Part shown: positions 12,049 through 25,054 of the stretch, one piece after another
Layout: every line of letters starts with the position of its first letter
How positions within the stretch are numbered: position 1 is the stretch's first letter
From: Eupeodes corollae
Lineage: Eukaryota > Arthropoda > Insecta > Diptera > Syrphidae
Direction: 5' to 3'
Assembly (NCBI RefSeq): GCF_945859685.1
Contig: NC_079149.1
Span: 101,148,863-101,212,862 of the forward strand
Length of the DNA stretch: 64,000 nucleotides
Made by a program: the position numbers and the translations under genes
The notes under the pieces: model-generated
The model's input: the letters and a program-made list of their open reading frames with translations, nothing else
Databases searched by the model: none
Told to the model about the DNA's origin: nothing

Positions 12049-14100
12049 ACTAGCAGACCCGACCATGCGTTACTGTGGCTGAGTAATTAAGGAAGGACTT
12101 AATAGACAAAATTGAACACTAATTTACATAACATCTTTAATTTTATTTTATTAATAAATTCTATGATTAACATAAATTAAATAAAATCACAGTTAAAGTT
12201 TACTGAAGTGCCAATCGATGAACAATATTTTTGGTCAGCCTGTCTTTTGTCAACACAAATAATTGCCCATGAGAGAAACATGGATTCTCTAAGTCTTAGC
12301 TTTAATGCACCACAATACTCGCAAACAACGTCCATTTGCCCAATGCAAACGCTATGATGGAAGCTGTAATCATTGCTGCAATCTATCGAAACGCTGCTCG
12401 ATTCAAATCACCTAAATATCTTGTTTTGCGTCGCAAATTATCTATTTGTTGCCTTCTTGAGTTATAAGTGGTGTAACTAACACGACTTTCTTTTATATAT
12501 ATAGATTTAAACAAATAAAAATTGGATGAATGAAATTAATTTGAAGTCAATGTTTTTTATTATTCACGAGATATCGAGACCGAACATCAATTTTTACCAA
12601 TTTTGAGTACTATTTTTTGTAGATAATAATTTATGAAAAAGCTGACTGTTAGATTTTTATAAAAAATTACTGAATGTTGAAAACAATATTCTAATATTTA
12701 AAATTTTCCTGTCACAGTGTTAGTTGCCATACTCCTCCGAAATGGCTTAACCAATTTCAATAAAATTTTGCATATACATTCTGTAGGTCTGAGAATAGGT
12801 TTTTATCTATTTTTAATATTCCTAAGTGCTATGGTTTAATTGCATCAACATCGTACACGGTACACAATGATCATTGCCATTTTACCACTCAGTCATCTCG
12901 GTATGGATTCACCAAATCGAAATGCATCTTATTTAATAAACACTGAATTAAATCGTGAAGTACAATACAATACTGTAGAAATGGCAGCGATTGATGCTCA
13001 CAACGTCCCACTAATGAATGAAGAACAAAGAACCACATATGACCACATCATGCTCGCAGTTTCGGCAAGACAAGGTGAATTCTGGAAGCACCAGGTGGAA
13101 CTGGTAAAAATTTTATTATTTCGCCAATTCTTGCTAAAATACGATCAAATAATGGTATCGCATTGGCTATTGCATCTCCTGAGATTGCGGCAACTTTATT
13201 GGATGGAGGCAGCTAATTCAGTACTTAAACTGCCACTAAATATTCAAAATAACCCATGTCAACATGTCTGCAACAGTGTAAAATTATCATCTGGGATGAA
13301 TGCACTATGGCGCACAAAAATTCGCTTGAGGCGTTGAACAGGGATGTCACGAATTACATCTCAAGATACAACATTTGTTACAAGGAGACTTGGTGACTGA
13401 TTTTTTGCACTCATTGGATTTGCCAGGCATGCCACCGCATAATTTTCAACCGAAGGTTGGATCTCCGTTAATTTTGCTTGGTAATTTGAACCCACCACGA
13501 TTGTGCAACGGCTCGAGATCATTGATTAAAATTTAATGAAAAATGTTATCGAAGTCATAATTCCAAATGGCAAATTCAGAGTTGAAAATATATCATTATA
13601 GTCCTATTATATTCACAGATGTGCCAATTCAACTCAAACGCCTTTAATTTCCAATTAGATTGACATTTGCAATGGCTATCAAAAATAGGCCAAAAGATCC
13701 CTGTCTGTTGCTTAGATTTGAGCACTTCATGTTTTTTCACATAGATAACTATAAGTGGCGTGCTCTCGAGTGGGCAAAATATTCAGTTTGTTTGTATTGG
13801 GGAAAGATGGGATCACAACAAATATTGTACACTCTGTTGCATTAAGGGATTGATATTGTTTTTTGGTAGTATTGTCTTAGTTAGCGATATGTTTATAATT
13901 TTAAAGAATTAATAAATTACAAATATTTGTTTGGTAATTTGTTATTTTCATATTTTGTCACCGTTAACAGTTCTCTATATATTTCCCATTTGCATATATA
14001 CCACATCTATACAAACTTTTACAATTAGTTATTTATTTCTAGCAAAATATTCTCTAGAAATTATTTATATGACAACACAACGTGTGTCGGGTCAGCTAGT
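12049..14100 (+). mobile_element. Degraded Helitron with inverted termini and helicase remnants
   Basis: The 5' end reads ACTAGCAGACCCGACCATGC. The 3' end, reverse-complemented, reads ACTAGCTGACCCGACACACG, so the termini are inverted repeats, and the 3' end finishes CTAGT. Plus-strand remnants of a PIF1-type Helitron helicase include LMNEEQRTTYDHIMLAVSAR (13006-13065), LKLPLNIQNNP (13222-13260) and a WDECTMAHKNSLEALNR-like segment read across a frameshift (13290-13340). The C-terminal VACSRVGK-SLFVLGKDG-TNIVHSVALRD segment lies near 13755-13846. Stops and frameshifts are frequent. An unrelated AT-rich piece (about 12515-12715) appears to interrupt it. Confidence 0.85.
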
Positions 14101-14650
14101 TTTTTTTAAATAAAATTTATTTGAATTTTTATTAACTATTATTAATATTTTTAGGTACCTAAAAATGTATTGTTAGAAAAAACTGTCAATTTGAATTTCC
14201 TCAAAAATTTTACGAATGTTAAAAACAATATTTCTTATGAGTTAAAATTAGTTGAAAGCCATTATTTAAAATTTTTGAATTATTTTGAATTTATTAATTA
14301 TTTAGGTTTTTATTTTTGTAACAAAAACTGTCAGTTTTATTTTACTCAAATTTGACTGAATGTTGACAACAATATTTTTTAAAAGATAAAAGCAGTTTGA
14401 AGCCAATATCTGAAAGTTTTGAAAAGATGTTTGAGTCGAAAATTAAGTTTTACTAACTTTTATTATTTTTTTTTTTGGATTTTTAATTTTTTGTTAAAAA
14501 AATTCTATTTCACTCAAAAATTTTACCAGATGTTATAAAACGTTATTCTTCGGTGCACAACATTGTTTTTAAGATAAAATCATTTTTTATTCTTTAAATT
14601 TTCGAGGTGACAAATTTTTGTTTTCAGTTTTTATTTTATTTACATAAAAA
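14101..14650. repeat. AT-rich tandem-monomer sequence (family C interior)
   Basis: Repeats the AAAAACTGTCAATTTGAATT, then TTTTACGAATGTTAAAAACA, then TTGAAAGCC theme two to three times. This is the same monomer found four to five times inside the family C copies at 26.5 and 47.8 kb. It probably formed one element with the sequence before 12049, split by the Helitron. Confidence 0.55.
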
Positions 14651-16660
14651 AAATAATTGGATTATAATTTATTGGATAGGTCACATACCAGGATTATATC
14701 TAAATTAAAATGCTAGAAGATAATCTATTGAATACGAAATATCATGTAAACTAAAAAAAATCATCTCTGTTTTCATTGATTTCAAAGCTGTATACCTCTA
14801 AAAAACATCCTTTTTTAGTGACATATTTATTTTTGCACTAAAAGACTTCAAGTTCCGTTTTTATAAATAAGGCATGTCTCGTCACAGAAATTACTTATCA
14901 AAAGTGAAAACCCCTACAAAAAATACTAATTTTCCTTTTTCCTTGAAAAACCAACTTCCAGTTTACTTTTCTGGTCATGTCAGAATTGATGGTTCCCTTA
15001 AGTTAAAAAATAAAATATGTATTCTTTTGTTGGCTAGTAGCTCTCACGTCCCACCAACAAAGGCGAAGACGACGACGTCCATCTAAACTGATTCAATTAT
15101 AACTACATGTAATTAATGCTGACATCTTTTCTGTCTAAGGCTCTTTCACACGTTTTTTGTTTTCTTTTGTTAGCTTTCATACATTTTTAATGAACAAAAG
15201 AAGATTACTCATACGCCACAGTAGCCCCTGTGAGCAAATAAAAGAAAAACTTCCAAAAAACAAATTAATCTTCTACCGAATTTTAATCACTTTTCGTGAG
15301 CCTGCGTTTTATTTTTTTTTTCTTGTTCATTTATTTGTTTGTTACTTTGACAAATGATCAAAAGAAACTACAAAATTACAAAATATCTTTCCAATAATAG
15401 AGCGATGTTTTTTCTGCTGAACAAAATATTGTAAGCTTTGTTTTGGAAACATCACCGAAAAAAAATATCTTTAAGATGATTTTCCACTGCCTGTGAAAAT
15501 TCTGAGTGTGGTACAGTGAGTATGTACCTTCATTCGCTTCTTTTTCGTCATCACAGCTTTTAAATGTCTTTGGTAAAAAAAATTGTGTAAAATGAGCTTA
15601 TATTTTGGAATTGTTCTTTTTTTTTTCATTTTACTTGAGGAGTTTTCTTTGTTTCCGTAAATATTTTCGTCGAATTTTTTTTTTCTCCGGAAACAAGAAA
15701 GAATAATTAAATATTTTCTGCTTTTGACATTCAACTTGTACTCGCGAAGTAATCACTCAAAATGACTATCCGCACGTCTTTATATCGTTAAAACAACAAA
15801 AACAACAACAACACCAAAAAATAACAATAAGAATGTGACAGTCAAGACAGTCAAAGTAAGGAAGAGAAAGACAAGGGTAACGGACTGTCAAAGTATTTCG
15901 TGCAGAAGATTTTTGCTTCACTTAAATCAACCATTCATCATGCTTCAAGCTTATTTTTAGTCCCTTTCAGCCTGATGTTTTTTTTTGGTATTTTTACTTT
16001 AGACCATGGAGGGTTTTGCGATTTATTATGATTCATAATAATTCTTGAAATTTAATAACTGGTGTTAATGGAGATACAAAAAGGACACACAAACAATTTG
16101 AAAAATTCAAAACTTTCGCATCTTTTGGTAATTTTTATTTAGGGTGGCACAACAACCCCATTTATTTTGCTTAGTTTAAGCTTAGTTCAAGCTACATTTT
16201 TGAGACGGTGTTTTGAGCCATACACACGTTTTAGTTGAAATTGACTTCCAGTAGCATTCGAGTAATCAGTTCATTTAAGCCATAAAAACTGTGGGTGGGG
16301 AAGTAACAGTTGATAGGGAAAAAAAACGCTGCTAGGTTCTCTACTTTAAGATTTAAAAAAGTACCTAAAAAATAAGTTTATTTTCAAAAATGTAAATGCT
16401 ATTTGATTTCTCGAAAAAACCTAGTTTTTTTCAAACACAATGTAAATCTCTGATTTTTTTAGATTATTTTTTTGTATTTAAAATTTTTCAAATTTTTGTT
16501 CAGAAATATTTTTGAATGCATACATTTAGAACATATTTACATAATTTTTATTTGATTTTTGTAAAAACAAGTTGACCCGTTTTCGAGATATCGAATTTTG
16601 AAATTAAAAAAATATTTTTTTAAGGGCTGTAAGGGCGAGGGCTGACAAATAGACAGACTG
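14651..16660. other. Intronic sequence with no gene seen
   Basis: AT-rich Fas3 intron. Short open stretches exist but have no recognisable domain, and their composition matches the surrounding intron. A small GACGACGACG-containing spot lies near 15065-15080. Confidence 0.5.
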
Positions 16661-16669
16661 ACAAACGGA

Positions 16670-17592
16670 CTCTCTGCCATATTATGTGAACGTCTGAAGC
16701 CATTCGTCAACAACCTGATTCGTCCTTATCAGTGTGGCTTCAGACCAGGAAAGTCCACTATCGACCAATTATTCACACTACGGCAGATCTTGGAAAAAAC
16801 ACAGGAGCTTCAAATCGATACCCACCATCCCTTTATCGATTTTAAACCCGCGTATGACAGCATCTATAGGGAAGAGCTCTACCGAGCAATGTCTAGTTTC
16901 GGCATCCCTGTTAAACTTATCCGTTTGTGCAAAATGACGATGGAGAATGAACGCTGCTCTAACGAGGTCGGAGAAGACCTCACCGATACATTTGATGTCA
17001 AAAAAGGTTTTAGACAAGGCGATGCAATGTCATGCGACTTCTTCAAATCGTTCTGGAAAGAATTGTGCAAAACTCAACCGTCAACACTAGAGGCACAATC
17101 TTCCAAAGGTCCATCTAATTACTCGGGTACGCAGATGATATTGACGTAATTGGAAGATCAAAGCGTGATGTCAGTGGAGCGTTTTTGAGCATTGTGACGG
17201 AAGCGAAGAAGATGGGTTTAGTGGTCAATGAGGGCAAGACCAAGTATATGCTGTCATCAAAAAAGGACACTGAACGATGACGATTTTTTTAGAAAAAACG
17301 TCACTATGAACAACTATAACTTTGAGGTACTTGGAGACTTTGTCTACCTAGGCACCGCTATTAATACAGGCAACGGTACCAGCGCTGAAATCAAACGAAG
17401 AATAATTCTTGCAAATCGCTGCTATTTTGGACTAAGAAGGCAATTGAGAAGTAAAGTCCTCTCTCGAGCATCTAAAATCACCATCTATAAGACACTCATC
17501 ATCCCGGTTCTCATTTATGGCGCTATAGCTATGGACCGAGCTGGCTGGAGACGAATGTTGGTTGAGGTCCAGGTCCGCCCTGGATGTAGTAA
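16670..17592 (+). mobile_element. Degraded LINE reverse transcriptase, family F copy 1 (possibly RTE-like)
   Basis: Plus-strand reverse transcriptase core with RPYQCGFRPGKSTIDQLFTL (16722-16781), then IDTHHPFIDFKPAYDSIYRE (16814-16873), then MTMENERCSNEVGEDL and KKGFRQGDAMSCDFF (near 17000-17045). The YADD region is damaged by a frameshift near 17120-17150. Downstream, GDFVYLGTAINTGNG and KTLIIPVLIYGA mark the thumb/connection. The family assignment is tentative. A second copy, split by another transposon, is at 61.8-62.9 kb. Confidence 0.85.
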
Positions 17593-17639
17593 GTAAGTAA
17601 GTAATGTCAAGTTTGAGTAAAATCTCGAGTTAGAGTTGA

Positions 17640-18560
17640 TTTGTCTATGTTATTCTAAAGTCTTGAGATTGATTAATTTAAGGCGATCTTGATATAGAAG
17701 AAGGTTAACAAAATCATGCCATGGAATTCCTTGAAGGGTAAAGCGAATAAAACGTTTTGAACGCTCCCAATTCTTGAATTTAGAATGTCCTGATAAGGAA
17801 AATATTCTAAAAAAGCATATTCAAGGAGGGGATGTATAAAGGTGGGGCAGAGAATTGTGATAAAGTATTGGAAGTAAGGAATTCGCTAATGTTAAGCTTT
17901 TATCAGTTCTTTTTATATCACATCGATAAACTATCGAGGTCTAGTTGAATAAGGAAAGAACTCTTCACTGAAGTAATAGTTTTCGAAAATTTGATATCTT
18001 AAACTTAAAGTGAGAAATGGGAATAGTCAGTAATGAATTCCGTTTCATTAATGGCAAGGTAAAAATAAGAAGGACCTAAGTGGCTACCTTGTAGTAGACC
18101 AGAAGCAGCAAGAAATTTCAATTCTCGAAATATGAACGCCCAAGAGCCCAAGGTTGCAATTAACATCAACAGAGCGAATGACTTTGTTATGAAGAAAGAA
18201 GTTTTTTGTCATTCTTCTGTAAAAAAATTTCTGACTTGCATTTGATAATATTAAGATCTCAGCAGTTCTTTTACACCAGACTAAAAAACTATTGAGGCTT
18301 AGTTGAATAGCGAAAGAGTCTTGCACCGACGTAATGGTCTTCAAAAATATGGTGCGGTCATCAGAAAGTGGTATATTTGAATATTTAGTAATCAATTCTA
18401 TATCGTTAATAGTGAGACTGAAAACAAGAGTACCTAAGTGGTTTCCTTGAGGTACGCCAGGGATAGAAAGAAAACGGTAGGAAAGAGCGCTTCTGAAGTG
18501 TACATTCTAAACGTGTTTTTCTGAGTAAGAAGAAATCCATTTCAACAAAATCAGTTTGAA
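17640..18560 (-). mobile_element. Two tandem fragments of one LINE reverse transcriptase
   Basis: On the minus strand the segment 18500-18250 reads GVPQGNHLGTLVFSLTIND-like sequence, then SDDRTIFLKTITSVQDSFAI (about 18364-18305), then LSLNSFLVWCKR. The same part of the element recurs at 18110-17930, with matching plus-strand phrases CCTAAGTGG, GAGGYYTAGTTGAATA and GTAATRGT. The catalytic box reads SDD rather than ADD. The region therefore holds a tandem duplication of one reverse-transcriptase fragment. Coding is broken. Confidence 0.75.
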
Positions 18561-21500
18561 GCTAAGAATTGAGATCTTAAAGAAATAATGTCGATTTCGT
18601 AAAGAACACAAATGGACAAGATTAGTAGCTGTAGACTTAAATTTCCATGTTATCTAGGGAAAATAAAAAAAAAATAAGTGAAAACTCTATGGAATATACG
18701 ACAGCTTAGCAATTGGGCAATAGTTTTTAATACAATCTTTTAGACCTTTTTTTAGAACTAAACTGAAGTTGCACGGGAGTGTTTCTAAATTCATCTGATA
18801 TTCCTCTTGATCTATAAAGATAGACAAATTTTGACATGGGGAAAGAGAAATATCAGACCAAAGTAAAAATTCATCATTAATTAAAATTGGCTAATATCTA
18901 ATTTGGAAAAGTTAGCAAACATGTTTAAGATTGTTTGGGGATCGTTTGGGGTAATAATCTGATTTTCTTTCAGGGTTGTTAAAGAATGCAATCATAGTTA
19001 AGATCAATATAATAATGAGATTTCATTCATTGACTTAACATGTCAATTTTTTTTTGTAAGAATTTCCGTTCTTAAAATAATTGACAACCTAATAAAATGT
19101 GACCATCACTGCTATTTTTATGAACACTATAGAACATTTATTTAAAGAATAAATAATAGTTTGTCAATTATGTAAAATGTCAATTTTTTACGTGGAATGG
19201 TATAAATGGTAGAAGAGAACGTATTGCTTCGAGAAGGTACCGCCGATAGAAGATATATTTTGTTTTTAATTTTCCCAGGAACTCTTTGAACTGATTGCAA
19301 AACTTTGTTTTGGATTTTCAAAAAAAAACATTGAATATTTTTATTTTTTAAATTCGATACTTCAAAAAGGGATCAAAATTTCTATCGAAAATCAAATGCA
19401 AAACATATACATACATAGATTTATAAGAACTCAATAACTGAATACCAAAAATATTTCCAAACATGTTTTGTAAACTTATGTATAACGATTTTAAGTTTTA
19501 TTTTTTGTTGATGAATTAAATGACATTTAAATTTTTGAAGACAAATTCATTTGGAATTATATTTTTAAATGTTAAAATAGAAGTATTTTCTAGTTGACAG
19601 ACTTTTTCGACACATGGATTTATGAATATAAAATAAAAAAAGCTTCTCCAAATATTTGATGTATTAAAATGTGATTTGCTTGGAGAGATGTTGAACTTTA
19701 CCAACAAAATATCTCTGAAAATTGATACGTTCTTTGAAATTCGTTTAAATATGTGATTAGCTATGAAAACCGAGAACTGAGAATATCATACTGATATTTT
19801 AGGTTATGGGCGTTTTTAATGAAAACTGATTTATACCTGTTTCAGTACTGAAGAAAAAGTCAACTTTACCTGAGATACGCTTCTATCACCTTTAATTTAT
19901 CCCAAATGATTCCAGTACAATAATATTTGAAGCATCTTTCTGTGTTTCTGTACAAAAGTCAACAATAGGATTTTTGGTAACTTTGGACACCTTGCTAAGG
20001 GTTAACCGCTGCGTTTTGATTACAATAATGAAATGGCATAAATTAATTATTTGGATGTACACTTTGTTTGCATAATTGGTCTATTCTTGTACTTGAGGTT
20101 TGTGGTATTTTGACCTTGTTTGCTTTCAAAAGTGCAAACCTATTAACTTCACCATACTCAAAGATCCAAAACCGATAAAATATTTCTATGAAATGTAAAA
20201 GCCTCATACAATTCTCAAGGTAAAATGATTGCATTTCAAAAACTTACTTCAATCTAATGAACCTAGAAATAAGCAAAAGACACCTTTAAATAGACTTTCA
20301 AAATATTCAAAATCGCATTTATTTTATATAAATTTCCATCAATCCACCCACACAACCAACGATAAGGTTTTAAACTTTAAACCACAAAATACATGATGAT
20401 GTGACACTTTAGATTGCTTTACATTTTATACATCATCATAAAAGACGAAAGTTTTACATTTTCCTATACAACCATATGTATGTGTGTTTACATATGTAAA
20501 TTTACGTTGTATACATATAAGTTGGTAACTTTTGCTAACGTTTAATGTTTCATTACCACAAAACTGAAATTTAAGCTAAAGTCAAGAAAATCGATTGACT
20601 TGTGGCTGTTGTGGTCGGTCGAATGATTAAATTTAGCTCACAGGGATGTGTTCCTGCGGTGCAGATGGTGAATTAAGTTCATAATAATAATAATATTCTC
20701 TTCTCTAGACTTACATAGACATCCCAGTCAGTCATGGAATCTATCTGTGTAAGTATATAGAAGGTACATCTAAAGGCATACCCTTCCATCCATCCATCTA
20801 TACATCAGTTTGTGAAATAACAGGTTGAAAGACAAGTTCAGATGGTTTATGTTTCTATAAGTCTATGATTGAAATCCAGTCAATAGCAGATTAGGTTAAT
20901 GATATTCTCGATACTTTGGGATTAATTAATAGGCCCCTTCGTCTTTTACCAACCTATGCGTTAGATACCAAAGATTGTATACCTATAGTTTAAATGTAAA
21001 TTACGCATTGTGATAGACAATGTGGGAGGTTTTTGAATTTAGTCAATTCGAGGCGTATAGAGGTCTCTTCATACTTCTTCCCAGGAACAGGCTTAATTAG
21101 AAACGGTATCAAGGCGTTTATTGGGCAGGCTAAACGTGCATATAAATATATGTTTAGGTATGTTCCTTTACTTGCCTAAGTAGCTGAAATAGAATCATGA
21201 CATTAAATGTTACAGACAATCTGTGTAATTGTAGGAAAGCAGCTTTGAATATTTTAAGACATCATCATGACTGATGCTACATAATATATTGAAATTAATA
21301 GTCTGCCAAGATTTTGACATTGCGTTAGCTTTTTCTAGTATCAGTAAATTTCTGGTAAATATCGATAAAGACGAGTGTTTCTTCGAAAAATAAACTATTT
21401 TTGAGAATACAATTTGTCTTGCTGTAAGTATATTTTTATAAAAGATGTAAACATAAATCTATGTTTTTGGAGCTCTATATCACCCCTTACCAACAACGCT

Positions 21501-21769
21501 AAATAATGAAATTTCAAGCCAATCTTGTTAAAGATCCAACGTCCTTTTATAAGTTCTTGAACTTCTAAACAAAACAGCCTTTTATGAGATTGCAGTAGTC
21601 CGTGAATGCAGCCTTTAAAAATCATTTATTGAATTCATTTGAATTATTTGGGACTTCAGACTTCCAATAATGCAATCTTTATTCACTAACGGTCTTTCGT
21701 TTTTATATTAGAGACTTTTCGCTTACTTACTTTTCCCGGTGAACACCCATTATTTCTAAATCTCTGGAT
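18561..21769. other. Intronic sequence with no gene seen
   Basis: AT-rich intron. Weak repeat D similarity occurs at 19500-19610. A TATGTATGTGTG/ACATATG stretch lies near 20460-20520. No coding domain or RNA gene was recognised. Confidence 0.45.
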
Positions 21770-22838
21770 ATAGAGTGTTCATAAAAATAGCAGTGCTTTT
21801 GATTTTATAATTAAAAAGTTTTAAAAATATTTTTTTTTATTTTTCAGTAAGTAAATATTATACTATATAAAGTATTAAAGTATTTGTACCATACTAGCCT
21901 ATAAAAAATTATTAAATATTAGCTCAAAAATAAACAATCAGAAGGTCAAGACACAGCAAAAATGGTCAGTAATGCCTTAAAATGACAAAATAAACCGAAA
22001 ACGCGAGGCCCAAAAAGGATTACAACTGAGAGAACTGATAGAAAAATTAGCAAAACAGAACCGTTCTATAGGCTTTATGATAATAAGAAATGGACTTCAA
22101 ATGTCTGTTAGCGCTGTCACAATACGAACACGTATTTTATAAGCGAAGTTACTAGCCCGAAGTCCACGCAAGGTACCATTCTTGACGAAAATGCAGGTGG
22201 CAAAGAGAATGGAGTTTGTTTAAGCGCATAGAGATTGGGCAAAAGAGAAATGGAGGAATGTTCTGTGGAGGGATGACAGCAAAGTCGTTCTTTTTGGGTC
22301 CAAGGGTCGTTGAGAATATGTGAGAAGACCCTTAAATGCACCATACTATCCACGGTACACTATAACAACAGTGAAGCATGGTGGAGGTAAAATCAGGATA
22401 TGGACTTGCTTTTTATATTACGGGGTCGGGCCTATTTATCCCATGGGGTATAAGAGATGCAACCAAGTATGTGAAAATTATCGAGGAGGTTATGTTACCC
22501 TATGCTGAAAAGGAAATGCTGTTGGCTTGGGTGTACTAACAAGACTATGACCCAAAGCATACGTCAAAAAAGGTAAAACTATGGTTTGCGCAGAAGAAGT
22601 TATCCGTTATGGAGTGACGAGCTCAATCCCACGACCTTAACCCCATCGAAAAATTGTGGGGGGATATGTTAAGAATGCAGTTCATAAAGCAAAACCCAAG
22701 AATTCGAAAAAAATAGTGGGAAGCAGTGTGTCAGGTTTTAGTGGACTCGATGGCACGTAGATGCGAAGCGTCATAAAAAATAATGGTCATGTAACAAAGA
22801 ACTAATTGTAAGCTAACATTATTTGTACACTTTTATAT
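21770..22838 (+). mobile_element. Degraded Tc1-like DNA transposon
   Basis: Plus-strand frames give a Tc1-type transposase in pieces: TRGPKRITTERTDRK in the N-terminal DNA-binding part (near 21995-22040); KHGGGKIRIWTCFLYYGVGP in the catalytic core (22375-22434); DYDPKHTSKKVKLWF-like sequence for the second catalytic Asp (near 22545-22590); and a QSHDLNPIEKLWGDM-like block with the third acidic residue (near 22622-22670). Imperfect terminal inverted repeats are AGTGTTCATAAAAATAG at 21775 and AGTGTACAAATAATG on the minus strand near 22830. Multiple frameshifts inactivate it. Confidence 0.85.
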
Positions 22839-22864
22839 AGGCATCTAAAACACACTGATAGGAC

Positions 22865-24760
22865 CCTCTTTTGCAAATTGTTGGCCGACCTTTGCATTAC
22901 CCTCAATATATAATCAGCGTTTGCTTTAATAAATATTTGAGCAAGTCCCGATTCAATATGTATAGCATGATTGGGCGTGTTAGTTGGGAGTCAAAAGATA
23001 CGCTTGAAAAAATATCTTTGGACAGATTCGATATCTTCTATTTGCTTGTTCCCATAGATTTGGGTGCCATGACACAAACAGCTTTTGATAGTTGCTTCAA
23101 ACACTTTGAACTTAGACGTAGGATTAACAAGTTTGTTATTAAAAAAGTTTGACCACATACAATTTATTGCAGTTTTTGCAACTCTCACCTTATCTTTTAT
23201 GTGAACACCAAAATTCAGGTTATGAGTTAATGTGTAGCCTAAATATTTAAATTCCTTCACCACTTCTCAGTTTGAACCATTGTGGGTCCAGTTGCGGTCG
23301 GTTCTAATGCTACGATGTTGGGACCTAAAGACCATAATCTTCGACTTTGAGGTGTTTATTTGGAGATTGTTTTAATTTGTTTATTTGAAGCTGAAGTGTG
23401 ACTGCATTATCAGTTAAGATCACCAAGTCATCGGAGTAGAGCAAAACTTTCATAGACAAATCACGAAAAGTAACACCATCAGGGATATAGTCTTCAATAT
23501 CATTTATAAATAGTGAAAAGATAAGCGGTCTTAAAATGCTGCCTTGAGACACACCTGCATTACAACTATACGGTTTCGATTTGCTACTACCATTTGTAAC
23601 TACAGCTGTCATATTTGAGAGCAGCTGCTCATAGATTCGGATAAATTTTGTCGATAGCCCGATAGCTGCAAGTTTAAATCGTAGATATCTTCTGTTAATG
23701 GTGTCAAATGCTGATTTAAAGTCAACGAAAAAAGAGTAAAGATTTTTTTCTCTAAGTAACGCCTAGCAACACGCGTGAGAGTGAAAATTTGGTCGATTGT
23801 TGAAAGATTACCTCGAAAGCCCGCCTGAAAGCAACTAATTTTGTTGTTTTGTTCGACCCATCTTACAAGCCTGGAATAGAGGATCTGGGTGAATAATTTT
23901 CTTAGAGAACTAAGCACAGAAACGCCTCTATAGATTTCAGGTAAAATAGGGTCACCTTTTTTAAAAATTGCAGAGATAGATGAGGACTGGAAAATTCCTG
24001 GAAACGCAACAACCAGTTCTAACATTGAGAATGGAGCATCTTATTCTTCAATATATATAAAAGGCAGTGCAAAGCTTATAGACTTCTGGCCTGGCATGGA
24101 CCAGCTATGAAAAGTTGTTCAAAGTGCAATGCCAGTATATCCACTCCAATGGGATTTATAACTGACCTATTACGGTCACTCAAAATGCGCACATTGGCCC
24201 AGAAAGCTTTAGAGTCATGACTACCAACCAAATTTGATGCAGTTTTTTTTTTTATTTCTTTTGTTTGCTTACATAAATCTTTATAAGCGTTGTTATAATG
24301 AAGATATAAAGTCTTATAAAAAACATCATTTGAGTCTCTCAAGAGTTTTAAGAACTTAAACGATCTCTCTCTACTTTTTTTGCATTCGTTGTCATACCAG
24401 CTAGATTTAAAAAAATTATTCTATTATTATTTGAATAGCTGACCGAAGACAGTCTTATAGTTTGAAAAACAAAATTTGTAGCTACATCTATTGTAGACGA
24501 TATTTGATTTAGCAAATTAGCTGAATACTGTTTTATGTTACTTTTGTAAACTTCACTTTTTTTTTCTTTCCAACGAAGCCTTGTATTTTCGCGAGTTCTA
24601 ATAAAACTTTCTTTTGGTTTAAACTCACAGGAGACATAGATAGGCAGGTGCATTGAGGAGTTAGCAGCCAATACTAAAAAATCTTTTACGATATTCAGTA
24701 ATTCACCTTTTACAAGGCAGTAGTCAATGACAGAGCAATCCTAAATAAAATTTCTGAATA
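22865..24760 (-). mobile_element. Degraded non-LTR retrotransposon, family E copy 2
   Basis: The minus strand reads, from high to low coordinate: a charged N-terminal linker (24671-24076); then PEIYRGVSVLSSLRKLFTQI and NKISCFQAGFRGNLSTIDQI (24025-23609), the fingers of a reverse transcriptase; then SCNAGVSQGSILRPLIFSLF, INDIEDYIPDG and VLLYSDDLVILT (23560-23400), with YSDD in place of YADD; then FKYLGYTLTHNLNFGVHIKD and VQRYFFKRIF (23263-22991). Frameshifts separate each block. The adjacent Tc1 element ends only about 30 bp from this element's 3' end. Confidence 0.85.
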
Positions 24761-25054
24761 CAAATTCGTAACTAGATAATGAAAGTGATTTTGTAGTGTC
24801 TTGAGTTTTTGTGTTATGAACCATCTTAGTATAAATGGTTCAGCGTTTTTTTTTTTCAAAGTTTTACTAACGAGGTTTCTTTTTTAAACAAGAGAAAAAC
24901 TGAACATTTTAAAATGGAATTTGAGAGTAAGGAATTTTCGATTTGGAAAATCACCACAAATTATATTTAATTAGTTTACATAGCCTCTAATCTAATAACT
25001 TTAACATAAGTTTTTTTTTTACTCATTATAAAATGAGGTATCTCAAAACCCTGG

